64,000 nucleotides of DNA from Paraburkholderia terricola (GTDB lineage: Bacteria; Pseudomonadota; Gammaproteobacteria; Burkholderiales; Burkholderiaceae). Location: assembly GCF_900142195.1 (NCBI RefSeq), contig NZ_FRAB01000017.1, forward strand, positions 62,001 to 126,000, in the 5' to 3' direction. The translations under genes and the position numbers were made by a program. The notes beneath the pieces are model-generated. The model did not search any database. It was given only the letters and a program-made list of their open reading frames with translations, and was not told the DNA's origin. This document shows positions 53,775 to 62,345 of this stretch, one piece after another; position 1 is the first letter of the stretch; every line of letters begins with the position of its first letter.

Positions 53775-54803
53775 CTAAGCCGCCCCTTGCGACGCATGAT
53801 GAAACGAGTTCGCCGGAAGATTGCCGCCAGGGCGCTCGGCTTCCGGCATGGAAGCAGGTGGCGGTTGCTTACCGCCTTGCGCCTGCTGCGCGTCTGCCGC
53901 CGCAGCCGCAGCGGCTGCACCAGCACCAGCACCAGCACCAGCACCAGCACCAGCACCAGCACCAGCACCAGCATCCGCATCCGCACCCGCACCCGCACCC
54001 GCACCCGCACCCGCACCCGCACCCGCACCCGCACCCGCCGCACCCGCCGCATCCGCCGCACCCGCACTCGGGCATTCGCCTGTATCCGTCAGGCCGCTTT
54101 CGGTGGCGTCGCCCAGCACCGCCGCGAACGCGGCCAGTTGCGTGCTGTCCGGCAACGGCGCCTTCAGCGCGGCGACCATCAGCGAGGCGAGGCGCGCTAT
54201 CAGTTGCAGGTCGTTCATCGACTTGCCCTGCGAGAACTCGGCAATCAGGTCGTCGGTATCGGCGCCCGCCAGCACGCCGGAGAGCGCGCCAATCGCGAAG
54301 TGCAGACGCCAGCCGAGTTCCTCGCGCGGCAGATGCGGCAACGCGCGCTGGAACGCATCGAAAAAGCGCACGGCCACCGACTCGTAGTGCGCCTTCAGAA
54401 AGTCGCGGATGAACGCCGACGGATCGGTATAAGCGCGCCCCAGCAGCCGTAGAAACGCCTTGCCGCCGGCGCGCGGATCGCGTGAGAGCCGCAGCGCCGG
54501 AATGAACATCGCGCCGAGCACGTGCTCGCAGGTGAGCCGCGCGCCGAGCATCTGGTCGAAGCGGTCGAGCAGCTTGAGCCGCTCCTGGTTGAGCCGGTCG
54601 AGCCGGCGCGACAGCATCGCGTGAATCAGCGATTCCTTGCTGCCGAAGTGATAGTTGACCGCCGCGAGATTGACTTCGGCACGCGAAGTGATCTGACGCA
54701 GCGACATCGCCTCATAACCGCATTCGATGAAGAGCGTTTCGGCGGCGTCGAGGATGCGGGACTTCGTGTCGCCGGCATGCCGGCCTGTCGTGCGAACTGC
54801 CAT
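53775..54803 (-). CDS. TetR-family regulator with Gly-Ala repeat tail
   Basis: A 342-residue TetR protein, likely repressor of the fad cluster that it precedes. The HTH occupies residues about 12-58 (TKSRILDAAETLFIECGYEAMSLRQIT, split; then AEVNLAAVNYHFGSKESLI), and the ligand domain (about 60-235, related to TetR_C of PsrA-like or CerR-like regulators) follows. From about residue 245 the protein is an Ala/Gly-rich tail encoded largely by hexanucleotide repeats, making it 100 residues longer than usual. The ATG at 54803 has AGGAG upstream. Confidence 0.88.
   Translation of the reverse strand: MAVRTTGRHAGDTKSRILDAAETLFIECGYEAMSLRQITSRAEVNLAAVNYHFGSKESLIHAMLSRRLDRLNQERLKLLDRFDQMLGARLTCEHVLGAMFIPALRLSRDPRAGGKAFLRLLGRAYTDPSAFIRDFLKAHYESVAVRFFDAFQRALPHLPREELGWRLHFAIGALSGVLAGADTDDLIAEFSQGKSMNDLQLIARLASLMVAALKAPLPDSTQLAAFAAVLGDATESGLTDTGECPSAGAADAAGAAGAGAGAGAGAGAGAGAGADADAGAGAGAGAGAGAGAGAGAAAAAAAADAQQAQGGKQPPPASMPEAERPGGNLPANSFHHASQGAA
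53917..54036. repeat. Hexanucleotide microsatellite inside tetR
   Basis: Nine perfect GCACCA units (53917-53970), two GCATCC units (53971-53982) and nine perfect GCACCC units (53983-54036), followed by degenerate copies to about 54066. On the minus strand it encodes (Gly-Ala) with two Asp-Ala. The unit is six bases, so slippage changes length by two residues without a frameshift. Confidence 0.95.
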
Positions 54804-54990
54804 GGGCGTCTCCTGGTTGCCGGCCGTGCGGCCCGCGAACAAGCGATTCAAGTGCGAATTTGAAACAGGCGTTTTTTTGAGGATAAGAAGGATGACGATG
54901 GCGATCAAGGCCGTCCGTGGACTAACTCCTCTAGAGGACCCGACGAAGGCCGGTCTTGTCCGTGACGCGCGGCGCGTCGGAGCGCGCGGA

Positions 54991-55027
54991 AATAAAAAGG
55001 CCGTTCCGATCGTGATCGGAACGGCCT
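54991..55027 (-). terminator. Intrinsic terminator of the MFS gene
   Basis: AGGCCGTTCCGATC (54998-55011) pairs perfectly with GATCGGAACGGCCT (55014-55027). On the minus strand a T-rich run follows, ending the permease gene at 55059. Confidence 0.85.
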
Positions 55028-55058
55028 CATGGGGCTTGCTTCTCCCAAGCGGACTGTT

Positions 55059-56282
55059 TCAGGTGACGCGTGCCGCGACCTGTCGTGCCGACTGCGTCAT
55101 GTCGATGCCGCGGCGCTCGCGGCTGAACGGAATCAGTGCGGCGATCACGAGCGCCACGATGCCGATCACCACCGCCATCACGAGCGCGTAGTTGTTGCCG
55201 TGCGCTTCGGCGGCGCTGGCTTGCAGCGGGCCGTTGACCGAGGCGATCAGATTGCCGAGTTGATACACGAGGCCTGGGAACGTCGCGCGAATTTCGTCGG
55301 GCGAGATTTCATTCAGGTGCACCGGAATGACACCCCATGCGCCTTGCACCGAAATCTGCATGAGGAAGGCGCCTGCCGCGAGCAGAACCGGCGTGCTCGA
55401 GAAAGCCCACAGCGGCAGCACCGGCAGCGCGATCAGCGCCGCGATGAGGATCGCGCGCTTGCGGCCGATCCTCTCCGACGCGAAACCGAAGAACAATCCG
55501 CCGATAATCGCGCCGACGTTCAGCGTGATCGTGATCCACGAGACGGTATGCGCGTCGAACTGATGCTGCACGCGCAGGAAGGTCGGATATAGGTCCTGCG
55601 AGCCGTGCGAGAAGAAGTTGAACGCGGTCATGAGGACGATCGCATAGAGCGACAGCCCGACATTGCGCTTGAGCGTGGCGACGAGGCCCGGACGCGCCCG
55701 CTTTTCGAGCGTCTGGAAGGCCGGCGACTCCGGCACGTGCGCGCGCACGTACAGCACGAGCAGGGCGGGCAGCACGCCGACGAAGAACATGCCGCGCCAG
55801 CCGATGTATTGATAGAAAACGCCGAACACGACCGACGCGAGCAGATAGCCGCTCGGATAACCGGCTTGCAACAGGCCCGAGACCACGCCGCGCGACTTCG
55901 GCGGCACGGTCTCCATGGTCAGTGCGCCGCCCACGCCCCATTCGCCGCCCATCGCGATACCGAACAGCGCGCGCAGCACCAGCAGGGTGATGAGATTCGG
56001 CGAGAAGCCGGACAGCAATTCCAGCAGCGAGAAGCACGCGATGTTGACCATCAGCGTGGGGCGACGGCCATACTTGTCGGCGAGCCAGCCGAAGATCAAT
56101 GCGCCGACGGGACGCATCATCAAGGTCAGCATGATGCCGAACGCGACCGCCGGGATATTCGTATTGAATTCCGCCGCGATATCTTTCAATACGAACACCA
56201 TGAGAAAGAAATCGAATGCGTCGAGTGTCCAGCCGAGATAGGCGGCGATCGTGACGTTTCTTTGTTCCCGTGTCCAACTCAT
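55059..56282 (-). CDS. MFS transporter, SHS/lactate-permease type
   Basis: A 407-residue major facilitator with 12 expected helices. The opening YLGWTLDAFDFFLMVFVLKD, motif A as GWLADKYGRRPTLM, GIAMGGEWGVGGALTMETVP and a second FASERIGRKR loop match the sialate/lactate (SHS, Jen1-like) group of proton symporters for monocarboxylates. The ATG at 56282 follows GGAG. It stands alone, 256 bases upstream-side of tetR on the same strand, with its own terminator. The substrate is inferred only from family. Confidence 0.85.
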   Translation of the reverse strand: MSWTREQRNVTIAAYLGWTLDAFDFFLMVFVLKDIAAEFNTNIPAVAFGIMLTLMMRPVGALIFGWLADKYGRRPTLMVNIACFSLLELLSGFSPNLITLLVLRALFGIAMGGEWGVGGALTMETVPPKSRGVVSGLLQAGYPSGYLLASVVFGVFYQYIGWRGMFFVGVLPALLVLYVRAHVPESPAFQTLEKRARPGLVATLKRNVGLSLYAIVLMTAFNFFSHGSQDLYPTFLRVQHQFDAHTVSWITITLNVGAIIGGLFFGFASERIGRKRAILIAALIALPVLPLWAFSSTPVLLAAGAFLMQISVQGAWGVIPVHLNEISPDEIRATFPGLVYQLGNLIASVNGPLQASAAEAHGNNYALVMAVVIGIVALVIAALIPFSRERRGIDMTQSARQVAARVT

Positions 56283-57070
56283 TGATTGTTCTCCAAAGTC
56301 CCCCAGATACCCGTTCAACCGCGGGCGGCTATGCGGGCCATATGCCTGTGGCATTGGCTTCGAGCGAGTGTACGCCGACTGTCAAGCGCTTGCATTGAAT
56401 CGAACAGGCGAATATCCGGATTAATCGCAGCGCAATTGACTTACACAATCTCAATGCAGGGTGAATGTCGGAGAGATGTAATTATCGTATTAATGGCGTT
56501 GAATTTTAGTTTGGTTTTTGTAATGTATTTCTTTGGCGTGTCGCCAGCTATTCCGGTAAGGCCGACCTGAGCTTTTGGCAGGGGGCAATGCTTCTCGCGT
56601 ATTCCAGCGCCTCGACCAGCACCTCGACTTCCTGCCGTGTTTCATCGAGCTTCTTGCGAAGCAGCCGATTCTGTTGAAGCGCTTCCAATAGATTCATGCT
56701 CTCGGCCAGATCGTTGCTCCGCAGCGCATCTGTTTGGTCCAGGTTCGACGTCCACGCTTTCCAGCCGGAGAGGACGCTGCCCGCCGAACCCGAGCCAGGG
56801 ACTTCGTTGGGCCGCAACCCGCCGCGAGCAACACGCCGGCTGTCCATGCGGTCGCTTTCCGCGCTCTCGTCGAAGGCGGCGTGGCAACGCTGTGCTGTGC
56901 GAGACGGACCAAACAGCATCGAGCTGCTCCTGTGAAATGCGAAGCCAGGCGCGAGGCCGCTAAAGGCAAGCGGCTGCGTTTGGCCGGGTTTGAGCGAGTC
57001 TGAGCGGGTTTGAGTCGATAACGAGCGTGCTCCGGCGGCCCAAGCGCCGGACCACGCGACATGACCGGCT
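56283..57070. other. Long intergenic region with one weak ORF
   Basis: A 788-base gap. The left part (56380-56560) is AT-rich for this genome and probably carries the permease promoter. On the minus strand a possible short gene lies at 56548-56697. The rest, about 56700-57070, shows no supported gene or terminator. Confidence 0.45.
56548..56697 (-). CDS. Possible small helical protein (49 aa)
   Basis: The frame starting MNLLEALQQNRLLRKKLDET continues EVEVLVEALEYARSI, a heptad-like coiled coil, and ends LRSALPE. GAGAG precedes the ATG. The frame stays open to 56919, but that part looks non-coding. It could be a small gene or the tail of a lost one; no family is recognised. Confidence 0.3.
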   Translation of the reverse strand: MNLLEALQQNRLLRKKLDETRQEVEVLVEALEYARSIAPCQKLRSALPE

Positions 57071-57934
57071 TTACTTGAATTGATACATGTAGCCCAGCCG
57101 GGCCGCGGGAATGAAACGCTTGCCGACGAGCGGACTATCGGAAATGCCGCTGCCGAGATGGGTGACCTGCAGATCGAGGCTGACGGACTGCTGTTGCGTG
57201 AGCCGGTAAGCGACTCGCGTCCCGATGGTGGTGTTCAGCGTGGATGTCCCGTCGTAAGCCGGCCGTCCCGCACGCGCCTCCGACTGCGTCACGCCATAGT
57301 AGTAGTCGACGTATTTGTCGCTCAGCCACCTCGTGTCGACATGCGGTTCGACGGTCCATTTGCCGAATTCGAAGGCTTTTCTGAAGTCGACGGCGGCCTG
57401 CTGCCCTTTGTTTCCGCCGACGAGGTAACTGGCGGTCAGCGTGCCGAATCCGCTCTGCCACCCGAGTGCCGGGCCGTACCAGAAGGTGACGCTCTTCCGG
57501 TTCTCCATGCCGTTGAGGATCGGCGCGTCGGAGCCCTTGTAGCCCTCCAGAATGCCCACTTTGCCACGCAGGGCCAAGGTGACGCCGTTCCATTGCCCGA
57601 CTTTCAGATCGAGCGTCGTGGCGAACGCGCTGATCCATTTGTTATCGACGTAGAAAAGCGGAATCGGCGTGATCCTCGCGCTGTCGCCCTTATACGGCGA
57701 GGGTTCGATACCGACGCCCGCGCCCAGTCCCCAGTGGGTGACGTTGGTGGCATTGCTCAGGACGGTGAAGCCGGAATCGTCGGGATTGGTCGCGTTCTGC
57801 GCCCGGACGCTGCCGGAACCCAGCATAAGCGAGGCGGCGGCCAGCAGCGCCCGGTATTCGCGGCGACGATTTTTTCTTGCGGCATGCGCCAATGCGGCGC
57901 CTTCACGCCGCGCCGTTTTCGATGAAATTGCCAT
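57071..57934 (-). CDS. MipA/OmpV-family outer-membrane protein
   Basis: A 287-residue outer-membrane barrel with a signal peptide (LLAAASLMLGSGSVRAQ) preceded by an unusually long basic N-terminus (about 28 residues). The MipA/OmpV domain shows WGLGAGVGIEPSPYKGD, ITPIPLFYVDNKWISAF, VTFWYGPALGWQSGFGTLTA and a final strand RLGYMYQFK. GGAGG lies ahead of the ATG. It is divergent from an OmpR-type two-component system 154 bases away, which may control it, as other MipA genes are often paired with such systems. Confidence 0.88.
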   Translation of the reverse strand: MAISSKTARREGAALAHAARKNRRREYRALLAAASLMLGSGSVRAQNATNPDDSGFTVLSNATNVTHWGLGAGVGIEPSPYKGDSARITPIPLFYVDNKWISAFATTLDLKVGQWNGVTLALRGKVGILEGYKGSDAPILNGMENRKSVTFWYGPALGWQSGFGTLTASYLVGGNKGQQAAVDFRKAFEFGKWTVEPHVDTRWLSDKYVDYYYGVTQSEARAGRPAYDGTSTLNTTIGTRVAYRLTQQQSVSLDLQVTHLGSGISDSPLVGKRFIPAARLGYMYQFK

Positions 57935-58088
57935 TCAGGAACCTCCAGTCGGGGAGCCCGAGATTACGCAGGAGATTCAACGGCATGATGTGCGGTTTTT
58001 TACGGCGCCGATACAATGTGTCGCCCCTGAAATACTGGGGATGAACGGCTGACATCAATCGTCGGGCCGCTCCGGTTAGCATTTGGGA

Positions 58089-58811
58089 ATGACTGATATG
58101 CCGCACGTACTGGTGGTTGACGACGAGGAGGACATCCGGTCCTTGCTGACCGGCTTTTTTCGCAAGCATGGCCACGAGGTCAGCATCGCGACCGACGGAC
58201 ACAGCCTGTTCGCGGCACTCGATGTCCAGCACGTCGATATCGTCATTCTGGATGTCATGCTGCCGGGCGAGGACGGCTTCAGCCTGTGCCGGCGGATACG
58301 CGCAACCTCGAAAGTGCCGGTCATCATGCTCACGGCGGTGGCGGATCACGTCGATCGGGTAGTGGGTCTCGAGATGGGCGCCGACGATTACCTGGTCAAG
58401 CCATTCGATGCAAGGGAACTGCTCGCGCGAGTCAAGGCCGTGCTGCGCAGGACGACGCAAACCGGGGCCGCGGTGGTGGGCACCCACACCAGACCGGTAC
58501 TGTCGTTTGGCGGGTGGCGTCTGGATATCGCCCGGCGCGAACTGCGCTCGGCGGACAACACACTGATCATTCTTTCCAGCAGCGAATTCGATCTGCTGCT
58601 CGTGTTTGCCGAGCACGCTCAGCGGGTGCTGACGCGCGATCAACTGCTCGACCTCACGCGCGGGTCGTCGCACGAGGTCTATGACCGGAGCATCGACGTG
58701 CAGGTCGGCCGTCTGCGCCGAAAACTCGACGCCGACGCCGAAACGCCTTCCGTCATTCGTACGGTTCGGGGCGGCGGCTATATGTTCACGCCAGCGGTTC
58801 GACGCGGATGA
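58089..58811 (+). CDS. OmpR-family response regulator
   Basis: A 240-residue two-domain regulator. The receiver (1-120) has the acidic pair DD11-12, phospho-acceptor Asp55 in VILDVMLPGEDG, Thr82 and Lys104 in DDYLVKPFD. The C-terminal winged helix (about 145-235) has LSSSEFDLLLVF and IDVQVGRLRRKL...VRGGGYMF. A TTG at 58083 and an ATG at 58098 are alternative starts. The stop overlaps the sensor kinase start (ATGA). Signal unknown. Confidence 0.9.
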   Translation: MTDMPHVLVVDDEEDIRSLLTGFFRKHGHEVSIATDGHSLFAALDVQHVDIVILDVMLPGEDGFSLCRRIRATSKVPVIMLTAVADHVDRVVGLEMGADDYLVKPFDARELLARVKAVLRRTTQTGAAVVGTHTRPVLSFGGWRLDIARRELRSADNTLIILSSSEFDLLLVFAEHAQRVLTRDQLLDLTRGSSHEVYDRSIDVQVGRLRRKLDADAETPSVIRTVRGGGYMFTPAVRRG

Positions 58812-60157
58812 GCATCCGGTTGCGTCCGCCGGACACCATCGCGTGGCGGATTGCGCTCACGGTCGGCGCGGCCATCATCGGCGTGCTCGGGCTCGCCGTG
58901 CTCTTTAGCCAGCTTGCCGGTCCGACGGCCCGAGAGACCGCGTTGCTCGACCGGGCCGACGACACGGTCCGCATGATCGATGCGGCGTCGGCGATCGATC
59001 GCCCGCGACTGGCCCGCGCCGTGCAGATCGAGTCCAACCGGGCCGAATGGTATGCGGCCAACTCGACGGTCGCTCGCCGCCTCGCCGTGGCGCAACCGCC
59101 CGATGCGGATTCCGATCTGTCCAGGTGGTTTCTGATCGAGGGCCGCCAGCGTCCTCGCGTATTTTTCAGCTCGGACGATCCGCTCTCCGCCAGCATCCAG
59201 TTTGATCGCGGTCAACATTCCCGCGCCTATTTTCTGGCCGTTGAACTGCGCGACGAAAGCTGGGTTGTATTCATCGCCACACAGCGTGACTGGGGGCTGC
59301 TGCAACCCCGCCAGATCGCCGTGGCACTGGGATGTGTCGGGTTGTCGATTCTCGCGGCATCGGTGCTTGCGACTTACTTTCTCTCGAAGCCGATCCGGCA
59401 GTTCGCGGACGAACTGCGCCGCATCGGCGGCGATCCGCGCGCCGGTCCCGTCCGCGAGACCGGGCCGGGAGAACTGCGCGCGGCGATCGCGGCGTTCAAC
59501 GCATTGCAGGCGCAAGTGCGCAAATTCGTCGAGGACCGAACGGTGATGCTCGCCGCCATGTCGCATGATCTGCGCACGCCGCTCACGAAGATCCGGCTTC
59601 GCGGCGAGTTCATCGAGGACGACGAGCAACGGGCGCGCCTCTTTCGCGACGTCGACGACTTGCAGGCGATGGCGGACTCGGCCCTGTCCTTTTTCAGGGA
59701 CGACTATAAGGACGAGGAGACCACGGTTTTCGATTTCGCGGGACTTCTGCGCACCATCACCGACGATTATGGCGACCAGGGGCAGCCCGTCTCGTATGCC
59801 GGCCCCGATCGCCTCGCGTTCAACGGGCGGCCGTTCTCACTGCGGCGCGCGTGTATGAACCTCGTCGACAATGCGCTGAAATACGGCAATAGGGCGGAGC
59901 TGCAACTGAACCATTCCGCGACGGAAATCGTGGTCGAGATCAGCGATCGAGGCGCCGGCATTCCGCCTCACGCGCTCGAGCAGGTATTCGCGCCGTTTTT
60001 CCGCCTCGAGCAATCGCGAAACCGCAGCACCGGAGGGATGGGCCTGGGACTGACATCGGCGCGCGCCGTCATCCGCGCTCATGGCGGCGATATCGCGCTT
60101 CGCAACCGGGAATGCGGGGGATTGCAGGTTAGTGTGACCTTGCCGCTGATATCGTGA
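58808..60157 (+). CDS. Sensor histidine kinase
   Basis: A 449-residue EnvZ-like kinase. Membrane segments lie near residues 18-35 (VGAAIIGVLGLAVLFSQ) and 175-195 (VALGCVGLSILAASVLATYF), enclosing a periplasmic sensor of about 140 residues. HAMP follows, then HisKA with His253 in AAMSHDLRTPLTKIRLR, and HATPase with NLVDNALKYGN, ISDRGAGIPP and GGMGLGLTSARAVI. It is coupled to the response regulator by a four-base overlap. Confidence 0.92.
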   Translation: MSIRLRPPDTIAWRIALTVGAAIIGVLGLAVLFSQLAGPTARETALLDRADDTVRMIDAASAIDRPRLARAVQIESNRAEWYAANSTVARRLAVAQPPDADSDLSRWFLIEGRQRPRVFFSSDDPLSASIQFDRGQHSRAYFLAVELRDESWVVFIATQRDWGLLQPRQIAVALGCVGLSILAASVLATYFLSKPIRQFADELRRIGGDPRAGPVRETGPGELRAAIAAFNALQAQVRKFVEDRTVMLAAMSHDLRTPLTKIRLRGEFIEDDEQRARLFRDVDDLQAMADSALSFFRDDYKDEETTVFDFAGLLRTITDDYGDQGQPVSYAGPDRLAFNGRPFSLRRACMNLVDNALKYGNRAELQLNHSATEIVVEISDRGAGIPPHALEQVFAPFFRLEQSRNRSTGGMGLGLTSARAVIRAHGGDIALRNRECGGLQVSVTLPLIS

Positions 60158-60278
60158 TTGCGGGGTGTCATACTCGAATCGACGCAGATGCGCCCGAAGC
60201 GTGACGACAGACGAGGTAATCGGCACGACCGTGCCGGCAATGAAGACAACCGCCCGATATGTTCAACAGGAGCACGCC

Positions 60279-60728
60279 ATGATTTCCAGCCGCAGTGAAG
60301 TGACGCAGATGATCGTTTCGGCGAAAGTCGCGCGAGGTCTCAAATGGAGCGGGATCGCGGAGCGCATCGGCGCGAGCAAGGAATGGACGACGGCCGCGTG
60401 TCTCGGGCAGATGACGTTCACGAAGCAGCAAGCGGAGATTGCCGGCGAGATCTTCGGTTTGTCCGACGAGGCGGTGGCGTGGCTGCAGATCGTGCCGTAC
60501 AAGGGCTCCTTGCCGACCGCCGTGCCGACCGATCCGCTCATCTACCGGTGGTATGAAATCGTCAACGTCTACGGCACGACGATCAAGGAATTGATCCACG
60601 AGGAATTCGGCGACGGCATCATGAGCGCGATCGATTTCTCGATGGACATCCAGCGCGAAGCCGATCCGAAGGGCGATCGCGTGAAGGTGCTGCTGTCCGG
60701 CAAATTCCTGCCTTACAAGACCTATTGA
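60279..60728 (+). CDS. cynS: Cyanase (cyanate hydratase)
   Basis: Breaks cyanate with bicarbonate to ammonia and CO2 (EC 4.2.1.104), giving detoxification and nitrogen. The 149-residue protein has an N-terminal helical POU-like domain and the catalytic C-terminal part. The active-site triad is intact: R90, E93 (RWYEIVNVYG) and S116 (GDGIMSAIDF), equivalent to E. coli R96, E99 and S122. AGGAG precedes the ATG. No cynT carbonic anhydrase or cynX is adjacent; an EamA transporter follows after about 25 bases. Confidence 0.95.
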   Translation: MISSRSEVTQMIVSAKVARGLKWSGIAERIGASKEWTTAACLGQMTFTKQQAEIAGEIFGLSDEAVAWLQIVPYKGSLPTAVPTDPLIYRWYEIVNVYGTTIKELIHEEFGDGIMSAIDFSMDIQREADPKGDRVKVLLSGKFLPYKTY

Positions 60729-60753
60729 CAGCCTGTTGACAGTGAAGCGGTCC

Positions 60754-61599
60754 ATGCCGCGTACACGAATCGCCGCGCTCACGACGCTCGCCATGATCGC
60801 GTTTGCGGGGAACTCGTTGCTGTGCCGCCTGGCGCTGAAAGGCGCCGGGATCGATGCGGCGACGTTCACGTTGGCGCGGGTGGTATCCGCCGCGCTCACG
60901 CTCTGGTTGATCCTGCGAATACGTGGTGCGCCGCGCGGCATCGCAGGCAACTGGTATTCGGCATTTGCGCTTTTTGTCTATGCAGGCGGATTTTCGTTCG
61001 CATACCTCGGCCTGCCGGCCGGCACCGGCGCGTTGCTGCTGTTCGGCGCCGTGCAGGCGACGATGATCGGCTACGGCCTTTGGACGGGGGAGCACCTGCG
61101 CGTGCCGCAGTGGGCCGGGCTGGTGTTGGCGCTTGGCGGTCTCATCGGGCTCGTTCTGCCGGGCATCTCGGCGCCGCCTCTGGGTTCGTCCCTGTTGATG
61201 CTGGGCGCGGGCGTCGCGTGGGGCGTTTATTCGCTGCGCGGCAGACGGTCCTGCGATCCGACGACCACGACCGCCGGGAACTTCCTGCGAGCCGTGCCGT
61301 TCGCGGCGGCGGTGAGTATGCTCACGCTTGCGCACACCTCGTTCGAACAATCCGGACTGATGTACGCGATCCTTTCCGGGGCAGTGACCTCCGGCGTCGG
61401 CTATGTCGTCTGGTACACCGCCTTGCGGGAATTGAAAGCGGCTACCGCGGCCACCGTGCAATTGAGCGTACCGGTCATTGCGGCGATGGGCGGTATCGTG
61501 TTGCTCGGCGAACCCTTGACGCCGCGCCTGCTGGTCGGTTCGGCCGCCGTGCTCGGCGGCATTGCATTGGTGGTGGCGAAAAAGCAGACCGTCAGATAG
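60754..61599 (+). CDS. EamA/DMT-family transporter
   Basis: A roughly 281-residue inner-membrane protein with ten expected helices in two EamA repeats, for example TTLAMIAFAGNSLLCRLAL near the start and VGYVVWYTALRELKAATAATVQ in the second half. Members export amino acids and other small metabolites. In-frame TTG (60736) and GTG (60742) codons are alternative starts; no Shine-Dalgarno sequence decides. It is closely spaced after cynS, so the two are probably cotranscribed. Confidence 0.87.
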   Translation: MPRTRIAALTTLAMIAFAGNSLLCRLALKGAGIDAATFTLARVVSAALTLWLILRIRGAPRGIAGNWYSAFALFVYAGGFSFAYLGLPAGTGALLLFGAVQATMIGYGLWTGEHLRVPQWAGLVLALGGLIGLVLPGISAPPLGSSLLMLGAGVAWGVYSLRGRRSCDPTTTTAGNFLRAVPFAAAVSMLTLAHTSFEQSGLMYAILSGAVTSGVGYVVWYTALRELKAATAATVQLSVPVIAAMGGIVLLGEPLTPRLLVGSAAVLGGIALVVAKKQTVR

Positions 61600-61861
61600 C
61601 GACACTTGCGTGTCGATCGGCCTCGCGCATGGAGATCCGCTCGAGCGCTGTCGGCGGACCTGAGACGGATGCGGTCCGGCGCCGGGTTCGGGCAGGTGAT
61701 ATTCTTTCTGCTCACCGCGTTTCCACATGTGGATGCTGTGTGGCACATCCCTTCGTCAGTCGCTCGTGAGGCGCGACATCCTCATTCTTTTCCGCATGGC
61801 GCGGCACGGCGCGATGCGTCGACTCGAAGCGAAGGTGAACACCAATACAGGATTGAACGTG
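61600..61861. other. Intergenic region after the EamA gene
   Basis: No gene or terminator is recognised in these 262 bases. Confidence 0.4.
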
Positions 61862-62092
61862 ATGCACGACAAGCGAGATGTGGCGCCGGACAGCACGGCA
61901 GCGCGCGTCGCGTTGTGGCGCGCGCTGCATGTCGAGGCCGATCCGCCGCCGCATGTGCTGGAAGACCGGATCGGTCTCGCGTTGCTGTCGCCGGACGAGG
62001 ACTGGCGCCGCCGCGCAGATAGGGACCCGCGATTCACGCCGTATCTCGGCGCACGATCTGACGCAACGCTACTTCGCCGGCAGGACAGATGA
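61862..62092 (+). pseudogene. N-terminal fragment of a SAM-dependent methyltransferase (TIGR00027 type)
   Basis: The 76-residue frame reads AARVALWRALHVEADPPPHV and GLALLSPDEDWRRRADRDPRF, the typical opening of the leucine-carboxyl-methyltransferase-like TIGR00027 family, whose members have about 280-300 residues. The SAM-binding domain that should follow is missing; the frame ends in unrelated residues. A neighbouring frame downstream (to 62294) reads YFAGRTDELRPPRNTEALLV and could be foreign or scrambled sequence. I call it a truncated gene. Confidence 0.55.
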
Positions 62093-62345
62093 GCTGCGCC
62101 CGCCGAGGAATACGGAGGCATTGCTGGTGGTAAGCACCTGGCTGGGGGGCCGTGTCGACACGTTTGCGCTGCAAAACACCGGGTTGTGGTTCGGGCACGG
62201 CAATAGCGGAAGGACCGCGCCGAGCACGACAGAAGATGTCGACGCGGCCATGCTCACGCCGCGCGCTTCGGCTTCCCGTTTACAAGTCATATAGCGAGTC
62301 ATAGCGATCAGGCGTTCGCGAGAGCGCCTTTCAGCGGAGAGGTCA

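Noticed and set aside
53917..54066. CRISPR-like repeat
   Set aside because: Units are contiguous six-base repeats without spacers inside a coding sequence.
53858..54412. Plus-strand His-Gln / His-Pro repeat protein
   Set aside because: It is the complement of the hexanucleotide repeat in tetR; the tetR frame has the HTH domain and ribosome binding site.
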